DNA of 9,799 nt from Pseudomonadota bacterium (GCA_022360335.1 JAKSCZ010000616.1:1-9799); one strand, 5' to 3'; positions 1 through 7,345 are shown, counted from the first letter of the stretch. Notes: generated by a model from the letters alone, not told the origin. Numbers and translations: made by a program.

Positions 1-680
1 GAGGGAAAAGTCATGTCCTGCGCGGCGTGGCTGAACTTCCATTGCGGCCTCGGGCCGAACGCGGCACGAGAGCGGATTCGGGTGGCTCATGCACTGCCCC
101 GGGTACCGAAGATCCGGGAGGCGTTTCGAAGAGCCGGATTTCTCCTTCAGCCCGTATGAGAAACGTGAGGTCTTATGGCATTACGATGATGACGGTTGCG
201 TCGTCATCAAGGCGAAGCTGCCGCCGGAGCAGGGCGAGGTGGTGCTCAAGGCGCTCGAAAAGGCCACCGACCTGTGCGGCGTTCCCGCAGAAACATCCGA
301 CGATGGGAAAATGCCCATCGCCGGATGTTTCCGCGGGAACATTGGAACGAATCAGGTGCGACTGCAGCAAGGTCGAGATCACCGAGTGTGAGCACGGCGA
401 ACCACTGAGTATCGGCCGTAAATCGAGGATCATCCCGCCGGCCATTCGCCGCATGCTGTGGGCGCGCGACGGCGAGGTCCGGTTCGAGGACCGGCATGGG
501 GAACGCCTCGAGGAGCAGCCCGGGAACGAAAGCACGACGCTCGAAGAAGCCCTGGCGTGGATGTACCGCAAGTACGAAGATCGCGACATCGACAGCGAGT
601 CGTGCGCGTCGAAGTACTTCGCGGGCGAGACGATGGACTACGACTATGCGGTGTCCGTGATATTCGAGAGTCGGTCTTGA
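1..680 (+). pseudogene. Decayed DUF222 / HNH endonuclease gene (13E12-like), 5' end outside window
   Basis: Three consecutive + frames each give a recognisable piece of one DUF222-HNH protein. Frame 1 (1 to about 138) reads SCAAWLNFHCGLGPNAARER and continues through RVAHALP and KIREAFRRAG, the typical N-terminal DUF222 helices, then hits a stop at 157-159. Frame 2 (about 137-280) reads HYDDDGCVVIKAKLPPEQGE followed by VVLKALEKA, the end of DUF222. Frame 3 (about 340-680) reads CDCSKVEITE, then GEPLSIGRKSRIIPPAIRR and LWARDG, the segment that normally leads into the HNH domain, and ends in MDYDYAVSVIFES before TGA at 678-680. From my memory of the family, three blocks are missing: the middle of DUF222 (near 138-155), the linker (near 281-340), and the HNH zinc/catalytic block between LWARDG and VRFEDRHGERL (near 470). 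No H-N-H residues remain, so nuclease activity is not expected. Family members are often multicopy, so this is probably a degraded copy. The family call is confident; the exact deletion sizes are not. Confidence 0.85.
281..340. repeat. 60-bp imperfect palindromic element (27-bp arms, 6-nt loop)
   Basis: The left arm is 281-307 and the right arm 314-340, with loop AAAATG at 308-313. The arms match at 25 of 27 positions; the left arm has A at 289 and 300 where the right arm would require G. Each arm carries one copy of a 14-bp palindrome of type GTTTCCGCGGAAAC: 281-294 with two changes and 327-340 with one. The inner part is a GATGGG/CCCATC stem. The element is exactly 20 codons long, has no stop in any of six frames, and is in frame with the DUF222 fragment. 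It lies where that protein switches to the next fragment and where linker sequence is missing. No clear target-site duplication is seen at its edges. It could be a REP/MITE-like element or a palindrome native to this gene family. Confidence 0.8.
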
Positions 681-682
681 CG

Positions 683-700
683 GCGTTTCCGCGGAAACGC
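683..700. repeat. Perfect 18-bp palindrome just after the DUF222-HNH remnant
   Basis: GCGTTTCCGCGGAAACGC equals its own reverse complement. It starts two bases after the TGA at 678-680. Its central 14 bp (685-698) is the perfect form of the sequence found degenerately at 281-294 and 327-340. No T-run follows on either strand, so it does not look like an intrinsic terminator. It could be a protein-binding dyad, a REP-type repeat, or the 3' boundary of the element that carried the nuclease gene. Confidence 0.75.
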
Positions 701-960
701 GAAAAGGATATGCTCCAACAATGGACTACGACCTGACGAATCTTTGCTTTGGTGTGGCTTCACTTTGTGTTTGGGCGATTCGTTACGTACTACGGCGTTA
801 GCGATGATCGTGTGCTCATCATTTCGGAGCACAACACCCAATGTCCGATATGTTTGGCGGCATGAATTGGCCGGGCAGTTGAGAAATCCGATTCATCGGC
901 AAGAAGCAGCCGTCAGGTGCAAGTCGCCAGGTTGACAATCAAACACAGCTACTACGCCCG
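701..960. other. Gene-poor intergenic stretch with lower GC
   Basis: About 260 bases between the nuclease remnant and the VOC gene hold no ORF with recognisable content, and base composition is visibly less GC-rich than in gltBD. Small dyads are present: ACGAATC (736-742) with GATTCGT (777-783), and TGTGCTC (811-817) with GAGCACA (827-833) around a 9-nt loop. A consensus-like TTGACA at 932-937 has no partner -10 at a normal distance. I could not assign a function. It may be residue of mobile DNA or the upstream region of the VOC gene. Confidence 0.5.
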
Positions 961-966
961 AAGGAG
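961..966 (+). promoter_or_regulatory. Ribosome binding site of the VOC gene
   Basis: AAGGAG lies six bases before the ATG at 973. It is a near-perfect Shine-Dalgarno match and fixes the start of the small VOC gene. Confidence 0.7.
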
Positions 967-972
967 ATCCCG

Positions 973-1353
973 ATGATTGGATATGTTGTTCTTGGTACCA
1001 ATGACCTCGCTCGCGCCGCGTCGTTCTACGACGAACTGCTTGCGGAAATGGGCGTCACCCGCATGATGGAGTTTGGCGAGCGAGGCTATGCATGGGCCGC
1101 AGCAATGGATAAACCGATGCTCTGCATAATGAGGCCCTACGATGGTCAACCGGCAACTGTGGGGAATGGCGTGATGGCCGGCATTGCGGCCGATTCGCAT
1201 GACCAAGTCGATCGGATCTACAAGAAGGCAATTGAACTCGGCGGTTCCGACGAAGGCCCTCCTGGCTTGCGCGCCGAAGGTGGCGAAGGCTTTTACGCAG
1301 CCTACTTCCGCGACTTGGATGGCAACAAACTCGACGTGTTCAGCTATGGCTGA
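973..1353 (+). CDS. VOC (glyoxalase/bleomycin-resistance fold) family protein
   Basis: The 126-residue product fits a single two-module VOC chain. The N-terminal beta strand and helix read MIGYVVLGTNDLARAASFYD, and the C-terminal strand region reads FYAAYFRDLDGNKLDVF, matching the usual 'YF.DPDGN.L..F' ending. The start is set by AAGGAG at 961-966, six bases before ATG 973. In glyoxalase I the metal ligands include a His on the first strand and a Glu near the C-terminus; here those positions appear to hold Tyr/Val and Asp, so a classical glyoxalase I activity should not be assumed. The substrate is unknown and the protein is probably cytosolic. It stands alone, convergent with gltD, in a stretch less GC-rich than the core genes, which suggests acquired DNA. 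The family call is solid; the function is open. Confidence 0.85.
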   Translation: MIGYVVLGTNDLARAASFYDELLAEMGVTRMMEFGERGYAWAAAMDKPMLCIMRPYDGQPATVGNGVMAGIAADSHDQVDRIYKKAIELGGSDEGPPGLRAEGGEGFYAAYFRDLDGNKLDVFSYG

Positions 1354-1386
1354 GATGAAGAAGCCGCTCGACCAATAGACGATTGA

Positions 1387-1435
1387 GTGATCGTCCATAG
1401 CGGGGAGAATGGCGGACGATCACCTCGATCGTCCG
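1387..1435. terminator. Two overlapping, mutually exclusive hairpins between convergent VOC gene and gltD
   Basis: GTGATCGTCC (1387-1396) pairs perfectly with GGACGATCAC (1414-1423) across a 17-nt loop. CGGACGATC (1413-1421) also pairs perfectly with GATCGTCCG (1427-1435) across a 5-nt loop. The middle arm is shared, so only one hairpin can form at a time. The site lies between the VOC stop (1353) and the gltD stop (1449), where a bidirectional terminator would be expected. No run of T follows on either strand, so a classical intrinsic terminator is not supported. It could act as an RNA 3'-end stabiliser, a Rho-dependent end, or be a small dispersed repeat. Confidence 0.45.
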
Positions 1436-1448
1436 TAGTTCATAGCCG

Positions 1449-2861
1449 TTAAACCCCCAGAAACTTCGCGATGCCTTTCGCGGCCTCGCGGCCCTCGTGC
1501 ACGGCTGTGACGACGAGGTCGGAACCGCGCACCATGTCGCCGCCGGCGAAAACTTTCGGGTTACTGGTCTGGTAGGGGATTGCGCCCATCGATTTGACGA
1601 GCACGCGGCCCGAATCGAGCGTGTCGATGTCGAAATCCGCGAACCAGTCGGCCGGGTTCGGGCGGAAGCCGAACGCGATGACGACGGCGTCGGCCGGCAG
1701 CAGCGTTTCCGTGCCGGGGACCGGCTCGGGGCGGCGCCGGCCGTCGGCGCCCGGCGTGCCCATCTTCGTTTCGATCACCCGGACGCCCGTCACGCCGCTC
1801 CCGTCGCCCAGGATTTCGAGCGGCGCGCGATTGAACAGGAACGCGACGCCCTCTTCCTTGCTGTTCGCGACCTCCCGGCGTGAGCCCGGCATGTTCTCCT
1901 CGTCGCGGCGATAGGCACAGGTCACGCTCGCCGCGCCCTGGCGGACCGCCGTGCGGTTGCAGTCCATGCCCGTGTCGCCGCCGCCGAGCACGACGACGAC
2001 CTTGTCCTCGAGGTCGATGTAAGGCGCGTCCGTCTCGTCGTGGCCGAGTTCGCGATAGGCGTTGCCGACGAGGTACGGCAGCGCATCGTACACGCCCGGC
2101 AGGTCCTCGCCCGGGAATGCGCCTTTGACGTATTCGTAGGTGCCCATGCCGAGGAACACCGCGTCGAATCCGTCGAGCAGCTCGGCGAACGGTTTGTCCT
2201 CTCCGATGTGCGTATCCAACACGAATTGCACGCCCATGCCTTCGAGGATCTCGCGGCGCGTCCTGACCACGCGTTTCTCGAGCTTGAACGGCGGGATGCC
2301 GTAGGTCAGCAGTCCGCCGATCTCGGGGTAGGCGTCGAACACGACCGAGCGGATACCGTTTCGCGCGAGCACGTCGGCCGCCCCGAGACCCGCGGGACCT
2401 GCGCCGACGATCGCGACGCGCTTGCCCGTGTCCTCGACGCTCGACATGTCCGGACGCCAGCCCTGCGCGACGGCCTCGTCCGTAATGTACTTCTCGATGC
2501 TGCCGATGGTCACCGCACCGTTGGCGTCGTCGAGCGTGCAATCGCCCTCGCACAAGCGGTCCTGCGGACAGACACGGCCGCAGATCTCGGGCAGCGAGTT
2601 GGTCTGATGGCTGAGCTCGGCCGCCTCGAACAGCTTGCCCTCCTCGATCAGCTTGAGCCAGTTCGGAATGTAGTTGTGTACCGGGCACTTCCACTCGCAA
2701 TACGGATTGCCGCAGTCGAGGCAGCGGCCGGCCTGCGCCGCGGCGCTCGCACCGTCGTAGTGCCCGTAGATCTCGCCGTAGTGCTGGATGCGCTCTTCGG
2801 CCGGTTCCTTCTCGGGGTCCCTGCGCGGCACTTCGAGAAACTGCAGCGGATGCTTCGCCAT
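1449..2861 (-). CDS. gltD: Glutamate synthase [NADPH] small (beta) subunit GltD
   Basis: GltD supplies electrons from NADPH through FAD and iron-sulfur clusters to GltB for glutamate formation. The protein is 470 residues, the usual length. The N-terminal part has two cysteine sets: C47, C50, C55, C59 (CX2CX4CX3C) and C94, C98, C104, C108 (CX3CX5CX3C), typical of the [4Fe-4S] region. The FAD-binding GAGPAG is at 153-158 and the NAD(P)H-binding GGGDTG at about 293-298. The C-terminal 'KVFAGGDMVRGSDLVVTA' motif matches the family's second FAD contact. The start is ATG 2861-2859, which overlaps the gltB stop by one base (TAATG), with AGGAGG at 2870-2875 (minus) eight bases upstream. An open frame continues farther upstream inside gltB, but its translation is not GltD-like, so that longer start is rejected. 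It is the second gene of the gltBD operon. Confidence 0.97.
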   Translation of the reverse strand: MAKHPLQFLEVPRRDPEKEPAEERIQHYGEIYGHYDGASAAAQAGRCLDCGNPYCEWKCPVHNYIPNWLKLIEEGKLFEAAELSHQTNSLPEICGRVCPQDRLCEGDCTLDDANGAVTIGSIEKYITDEAVAQGWRPDMSSVEDTGKRVAIVGAGPAGLGAADVLARNGIRSVVFDAYPEIGGLLTYGIPPFKLEKRVVRTRREILEGMGVQFVLDTHIGEDKPFAELLDGFDAVFLGMGTYEYVKGAFPGEDLPGVYDALPYLVGNAYRELGHDETDAPYIDLEDKVVVVLGGGDTGMDCNRTAVRQGAASVTCAYRRDEENMPGSRREVANSKEEGVAFLFNRAPLEILGDGSGVTGVRVIETKMGTPGADGRRRPEPVPGTETLLPADAVVIAFGFRPNPADWFADFDIDTLDSGRVLVKSMGAIPYQTSNPKVFAGGDMVRGSDLVVTAVHEGREAAKGIAKFLGV

Positions 2862-5800
2862 TACGCCGCCCTCCTCAGCGCCTCGATCAGCGAACCGAGC
2901 TCCGCCGCCTTGGGCTTGACCAGCCAGAATTTCGGCAGGTAGGTCCGATAGTCCTCGAGGATCGCCTCGCCCCACGCGCTGTCGGTCAGCTCGACGTGCG
3001 ACAGGATCAGCCCGCGCAGGTGGTGCAGGTGCGCTTCCATGTTCTCGGAGGAGATCCGGTGGATATCGATCAGCTCGTGGTTGTAGAGATCGACGAAGTC
3101 CCGATCGATGTCGAGCACGTAGGCGAAACCGCCCGTCATGCCCGCGCCGAAGTTGACGCCCGTCTTGCCGAGCACGACGACGACACCGCCGGTCATGTAC
3201 TCGCAACAGTGATCGCCGGAGCCTTCGATGATGGCCGTCGCGCCCGAATTACGAACGGCGAATCGTTCGCCGGCGCGCCCCGCGGCGAACAGCTCGCCGC
3301 CCGTGGCGCCGTACAGGCACGTGTTGCCGACGATCGCCGTGTCGCGCGCCACATAGGTCGTGCCTTCGGGCGGGCGGATGACGATGCGGCCGCCGCCCAT
3401 ACCCTTCGCGACGTAGTCGTTGGCGTCGCCCTCGAGCGTCAAGTTCAGGCCCGATACGTTCCATGCGCCGAAGCTCTGGCCTGCCGTGCCTCGCAACAGG
3501 ATGTCGAGCGGCGCGTCGATCATGCCGTCGTTGCCGTGGCGCCGCGCAATCTCCCCGGACAGTCGCGCGCCGATCGAACGGTTGAAGTTCCGCACCTCGA
3601 AACCGAAGCGCCCGCCTTCCTTGTTCTCGATGGCCGACAGACAGGTTTCGACCATCTCCTCGGCGAGTTCGCCCTTGTCGAACGGATCGTTCCTCGGGTC
3701 GGTGCAGAATTGCGGTGCGTCTTTCGCCAGACCGTCGCTCGAGACGATCGGGCTCAGGTCGAGCCGCGCCTGGCGTGCGCTCTCGCCTTCCCTGAGTTCG
3801 AGAAGGTCCGAGCGGCCGATCAGATCGTCGAAATCGCGAATGCCGAGCTCCGCCATCAGGCGGCGAACTTCTTCGGCGATGAGGCGGAAGAAGTTGATCA
3901 CCATCTCGGGCAAGCCGATGAAATACTCGCTGCGCAGCACGTCGTTCTGCGTCGCGACGCCCGTCGCACAGTTGTTGAGATGACAGATGCGCAGGTACTT
4001 GCAGCCGAGCGCCACCATGGGTCCCGTGCCGAAGCCGAAACTCTCCGCGCCGAGCATCGCGGCCTTGACGACGTCGAGACCCGTCTTGAGGCCGCCGTCG
4101 GTCTGCAGGCGCACCTGGTGACGCATGTCCTGCGATCTCAGCACCTGATGCGTCTCGGCGAGCCCGAGCTCCCACGGACTGCCCGCGTACTTCACCGAAC
4201 TCAGCGGGCTCGCACCCGTGCCGCCGTCGTAGCCCGAGATCGTGATCAGGTCGGCATAGGCCTTGACGACGCCGGCCGCGATCGTGCCGACGCCGGGCTC
4301 GGCGACGAGCTTCACGGAGACCAGCGCCTCCGGGTTGACCTGCTTGAGGTCGAAGATGAGCTGCGCGAGATCCTCGATCGAATAGATGTCGTGATGCGGC
4401 GGCGGGGAAATCAGTCCGACGCCCGGCTTCGCGTACCGGAGCTTCGCGATCATCTCGTTGACCTTGTGGCCCGGCAACTGGCCGCCTTCGCCGGGCTTGG
4501 CGCCCTGCGCGATCTTGATCTGGATGACCTCGGCGTTGACGAGATACTCCGCCGTCACGCCGAAACGTCCGGAGGCGACCTGTTTGATCTTCGACGTACG
4601 CTCGTTGCCGTAGCGCGACGGGTCCTCGCCGCCTTCGCCCGAATTCGAGCGTGCGCCGATGCGGTTCATCGCGATCGCGAGCGCTTCGTGGGCTTCGGGC
4701 GACAACGCACCCAGCGACATGCCGGCGCTGTCGAAGCGCGGCAGGATGTTCTCGACGGGCTCGACCGTATCGAGCGGAATCGGTTCGCCGGCCGGCCTGA
4801 CGTCCATGAGATCGCGCAGTGTCGCGACCGGGCGTTCGTTGACCAGCTTCGCGTACTCCTCGTACTGCGAATAGTCCCCGGTTCGCGCCGCCGCCTGCAA
4901 GCTCGTGACGACGTCGGGGTTGAAGCAGTGATACTCCCCGCCGTGCACGTACTTGTACAGCCCGCCCTGCTCGATGGGCTCGCGCGGCTCCCAGGCGCTC
5001 GCCGCCAGTCGTTTCTGATCGCTCCACAGGTCGTCGAAGTTCGAACCCTGTATCCGCGACGTCGTGCCTTTGAAGCAACGCCCGACGATCTCGTCGGAGA
5101 GTCCGACGATTTCGAACAGCTGCGCGCCCCGATAGCTCGAGATCGACGAGATGCCCATCTTCGACATGATCTTGAACAAGCCCTTGCGAATGCCGCGGCG
5201 GTAGCTGCGGCCGAGCTGTTGCTGCCTGTCGATGTTGCCGCGCGTCGCGATGTCGTGCAGCGACTGGTAGGCGAGGTACGGATAGACCATCGTCGCGCCG
5301 TAGCCGATCAGGCATGCAATATGGTGCGCATCGCGCGCGACGCCCGTCTCCACGATGATGTTGCAATCGCACCGCAGGCCCGTTGCGACGAGATGGTGGT
5401 GTACGGCGCCCGTCGCGAGCAACGCGTGCACGGGCAGCTTGCCTTTCTCGAGATAGCGGTCCGACAGCATCACGAGCAGCTTGCCGTCGCGCACGCCTTG
5501 CTCGACCTGCGTGCAGATCGCATCCAGCGCTTCGGAGAGGCTGAAGTGCTCGTCGACGTTGAGATCGACGAACGCGTGGCTGTCCTCGAACATGTCGGGA
5601 CCGAGCAGCTGCCTGAGCTTGGCCTGCGAGAGGACCGGCGAGTTGATGATGACCTGTTCGCCGTGTTTCGGACCGATGTCGAACAGGTTGGCCTCGCCGC
5701 CGACATTGGTCTGCAGCGACATGACGATGCGTTCGCGCAGCGGGTCGATCGGCGGGTTCGTGACCTGTGCGAATTGCTGGCGGAAATAGTCGAACGGCGA

Positions 5801-7312
5801 ACGGATCTTCCGCGACAGCACGGCCATCGGCGTGTCGTCGCCCATCGAGCCGACGGCTTCCATCTCGGCCTTCGCCAGGACGGCAACGACCTCGTTCAGT
5901 TCCTCGCGCGAGAGGTTGAACATCTTCTGGTAGATCGCCAGCGTCTCTTCGTCGAACGGTTCGGCCGCCATGCGGGTATCGACGAGCATCGAATCGAGAT
6001 AGCGGACGCCCTTCTTCAGCCACTTCTTGTACGGCGCGCGCGTCTTGAGGATGTCATGGATCTCGTCGTTGTCGAGCAGGGTACCGTTGACGAGGTCGAC
6101 CGCGAGCATCTGTCCCGGGCCGAGCCTGCCCTTCTCGACGACGTCTTTCTCGTCGTAGTCGTAGACGCCGACCTCGGAAGCGACCGTCAGGTGCCGGTCT
6201 CTCGTGATGACGTAGCGCGCCGGGCGCAGGCCGTTGCGGTCGAGCAGGCAGGCAGCATAGCGCCCGTCGGTCAGCACGATGCCGGCGGGACCGTCCCAGG
6301 GTTCCTGGTGGCCGTCCCAGAACTCATAGAACGCACGCACGTCCGGGTCGATGCTGTCGACCGTCTGCCACGCGGGCGGAATCAGGATACGCATGGCCTG
6401 GATGACGTCCATGCCGCCCGCTCGCAGAACCTCGAGCATGTTGTCGAGGCTCGACGAATCCGAGCCCGTCAACGAGATGACCGGATCGAGATCGGAGATG
6501 TCCTCGAGATTGTCCGAGATGAAGTTCTTCGCCCGCGCCATCGCCCAGTTGCGGTTGCCCTGGATCGTGTTGATCTCGCCGTTGTGCGCCAGGAAACGGA
6601 ACGGCTGCGCAAGCTTCCACTCGGGCAGTGTGTTGGTGGAGAAGCGTTGGTGGAAAACGCACACCGACGACTCCATGCGTTCGTCCATGAGGTCCGGGTA
6701 GAACTCGGGGAGCGCCGCGGGCATGACCATGCCCTTGTAGCTGATCGTGACCGACGACAGGCTGGCGACGTAGGTATCGCCGTCGCCGAGACGCTTCTCG
6801 GCACGCCGCCGCGCCAGGAACAGCTTGCGATTGAACACGCCGCGCGGCATTTCGTCGGGCGCATTGACGAACACCTGTTCGATGCGCGGCAGTGTCGCCA
6901 GCGCCTGCTCGCCGCAGGCCGCCGGATCGGTCGGCACCTCGCGCCAGCCCGCGACCTGCAGGCCGAATTCGCCGATCGCCGTCGAAATCGTGCGGCGCGC
7001 CCGCTCGCTGTCGGCTGCGTCCCGGGCGAGGAATACCGTGCCCGCGGCGAAGCGCTTGCCGAGCTCGAACCCGAGCCCGGTGCCGACGCTGCGCAGGAAC
7101 GACTCCGGGAATTTCATCAGCAGACCGCAGCCGTCGCCGGTCTTGCCGTCCGCCGCGACGGCGCCCCGATGCGTCAGCCGGGCGAGCGCGTCGATCGCCG
7201 TCCTGACGACCCAGTGGCTCGGCAGGTCGTCGAGGTTGGCGATGAGCCCGAATCCGCAGCTGTCCCGGTGCAGGCCCGGGTCCAGCAGCGTGTTTGCCGT
7301 TCGCTCGGTCAT
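2861..7312 (-). CDS. gltB: Glutamate synthase [NADPH] large (alpha) subunit GltB
   Basis: GltB hydrolyses glutamine, channels the ammonia, and reductively aminates 2-oxoglutarate to give glutamate. The 1483-residue chain has all family domains in order. A class II glutamine amidotransferase starts at Cys19 (DSCGFGLIA), implying removal of an 18-residue propeptide, and includes THRGAVAADGKTGDGCG, HQRFSTNT (about 221) and HNGEIN (about 241). The central domain follows (about 480-780, with RERIVMSLQTNVGGEANLFD near 520). The FMN/2-oxoglutarate synthase domain has SGEGGEDPSRY near 890 and GYDGGTGASPLSS near 1030. The 3Fe-4S cysteines are C1104, C1110 and C1115 (CX5CX4C, in CKYLRICHLNNC). The C-terminal beta-helix (about 1300-1440) carries repeated G-rich turns. 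It is intact with no missing key residue. ATG 7312 is preceded by a weak AGGG. It is first in the gltBD operon, divergent from the DUF924 gene. Confidence 0.98.
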   Translation of the reverse strand: MTERTANTLLDPGLHRDSCGFGLIANLDDLPSHWVVRTAIDALARLTHRGAVAADGKTGDGCGLLMKFPESFLRSVGTGLGFELGKRFAAGTVFLARDAADSERARRTISTAIGEFGLQVAGWREVPTDPAACGEQALATLPRIEQVFVNAPDEMPRGVFNRKLFLARRRAEKRLGDGDTYVASLSSVTISYKGMVMPAALPEFYPDLMDERMESSVCVFHQRFSTNTLPEWKLAQPFRFLAHNGEINTIQGNRNWAMARAKNFISDNLEDISDLDPVISLTGSDSSSLDNMLEVLRAGGMDVIQAMRILIPPAWQTVDSIDPDVRAFYEFWDGHQEPWDGPAGIVLTDGRYAACLLDRNGLRPARYVITRDRHLTVASEVGVYDYDEKDVVEKGRLGPGQMLAVDLVNGTLLDNDEIHDILKTRAPYKKWLKKGVRYLDSMLVDTRMAAEPFDEETLAIYQKMFNLSREELNEVVAVLAKAEMEAVGSMGDDTPMAVLSRKIRSPFDYFRQQFAQVTNPPIDPLRERIVMSLQTNVGGEANLFDIGPKHGEQVIINSPVLSQAKLRQLLGPDMFEDSHAFVDLNVDEHFSLSEALDAICTQVEQGVRDGKLLVMLSDRYLEKGKLPVHALLATGAVHHHLVATGLRCDCNIIVETGVARDAHHIACLIGYGATMVYPYLAYQSLHDIATRGNIDRQQQLGRSYRRGIRKGLFKIMSKMGISSISSYRGAQLFEIVGLSDEIVGRCFKGTTSRIQGSNFDDLWSDQKRLAASAWEPREPIEQGGLYKYVHGGEYHCFNPDVVTSLQAAARTGDYSQYEEYAKLVNERPVATLRDLMDVRPAGEPIPLDTVEPVENILPRFDSAGMSLGALSPEAHEALAIAMNRIGARSNSGEGGEDPSRYGNERTSKIKQVASGRFGVTAEYLVNAEVIQIKIAQGAKPGEGGQLPGHKVNEMIAKLRYAKPGVGLISPPPHHDIYSIEDLAQLIFDLKQVNPEALVSVKLVAEPGVGTIAAGVVKAYADLITISGYDGGTGASPLSSVKYAGSPWELGLAETHQVLRSQDMRHQVRLQTDGGLKTGLDVVKAAMLGAESFGFGTGPMVALGCKYLRICHLNNCATGVATQNDVLRSEYFIGLPEMVINFFRLIAEEVRRLMAELGIRDFDDLIGRSDLLELREGESARQARLDLSPIVSSDGLAKDAPQFCTDPRNDPFDKGELAEEMVETCLSAIENKEGGRFGFEVRNFNRSIGARLSGEIARRHGNDGMIDAPLDILLRGTAGQSFGAWNVSGLNLTLEGDANDYVAKGMGGGRIVIRPPEGTTYVARDTAIVGNTCLYGATGGELFAAGRAGERFAVRNSGATAIIEGSGDHCCEYMTGGVVVVLGKTGVNFGAGMTGGFAYVLDIDRDFVDLYNHELIDIHRISSENMEAHLHHLRGLILSHVELTDSAWGEAILEDYRTYLPKFWLVKPKAAELGSLIEALRRAA
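2870..2875 (-). promoter_or_regulatory. Ribosome binding site of gltD inside the end of gltB
   Basis: The minus strand reads AGGAGG eight bases before the gltD ATG, within the last codons of gltB. With the TAATG stop/start overlap at 2859-2863 this supports translational coupling of the two subunits and decides the gltD start. Confidence 0.75.
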
Positions 7313-7320
7313 GCGTACCC

Positions 7321-7345
7321 TGGGGATCGCTCCAGGCGGTCCCCA
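7321..7345 (-). promoter_or_regulatory. Leader hairpin directly upstream of the gltB ribosome binding site
   Basis: On the gltB transcript strand, TGGGGA pairs with TCCCCA (six pairs). After one C-A mismatch, CGC pairs with GCG around a CTGGA loop. The last base of the stem is the first base of the weak AGGG (7318-7321) that serves as Shine-Dalgarno for ATG 7312. The structure is visible in the sequence; a role in translation control is inference only. Confidence 0.4.

Noticed and set aside
173..589. A minus-strand open frame across the nuclease remnant
   Set aside because: It is a shadow of the pseudogene. Its one meaningful stretch is the reverse reading of the 281-340 palindrome.
712..804. 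Possible integron attC site (CCAACA near 714-719 and GCGTTAG near 795-801, with an internal ACGAATC/GATTCGT dyad) in front of a cassette-like VOC gene
   Set aside because: The core sites do not fit the RYYYAAC and GTTRRRY consensus well, no matching site is convincing after the VOC gene, and no integrase is in view.
932..937. TTGACA as a -35 promoter for the VOC gene
   Set aside because: No -10-like hexamer occurs 16-18 bases downstream; the nearest candidate, TACTAC, is only 12 bases away.
1448..1454. GTTAAAC resembling an integron core site at the end of the VOC region
   Set aside because: It contains the gltD stop codon, and no partner site of the other type is found upstream.
2862..3206. 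A longer gltD start inside gltB
   Set aside because: The extra N-terminal residues are Arg-rich and not GltD-like, and they overlap the conserved gltB C-terminus. ATG 2861 has AGGAGG and gives the normal length.
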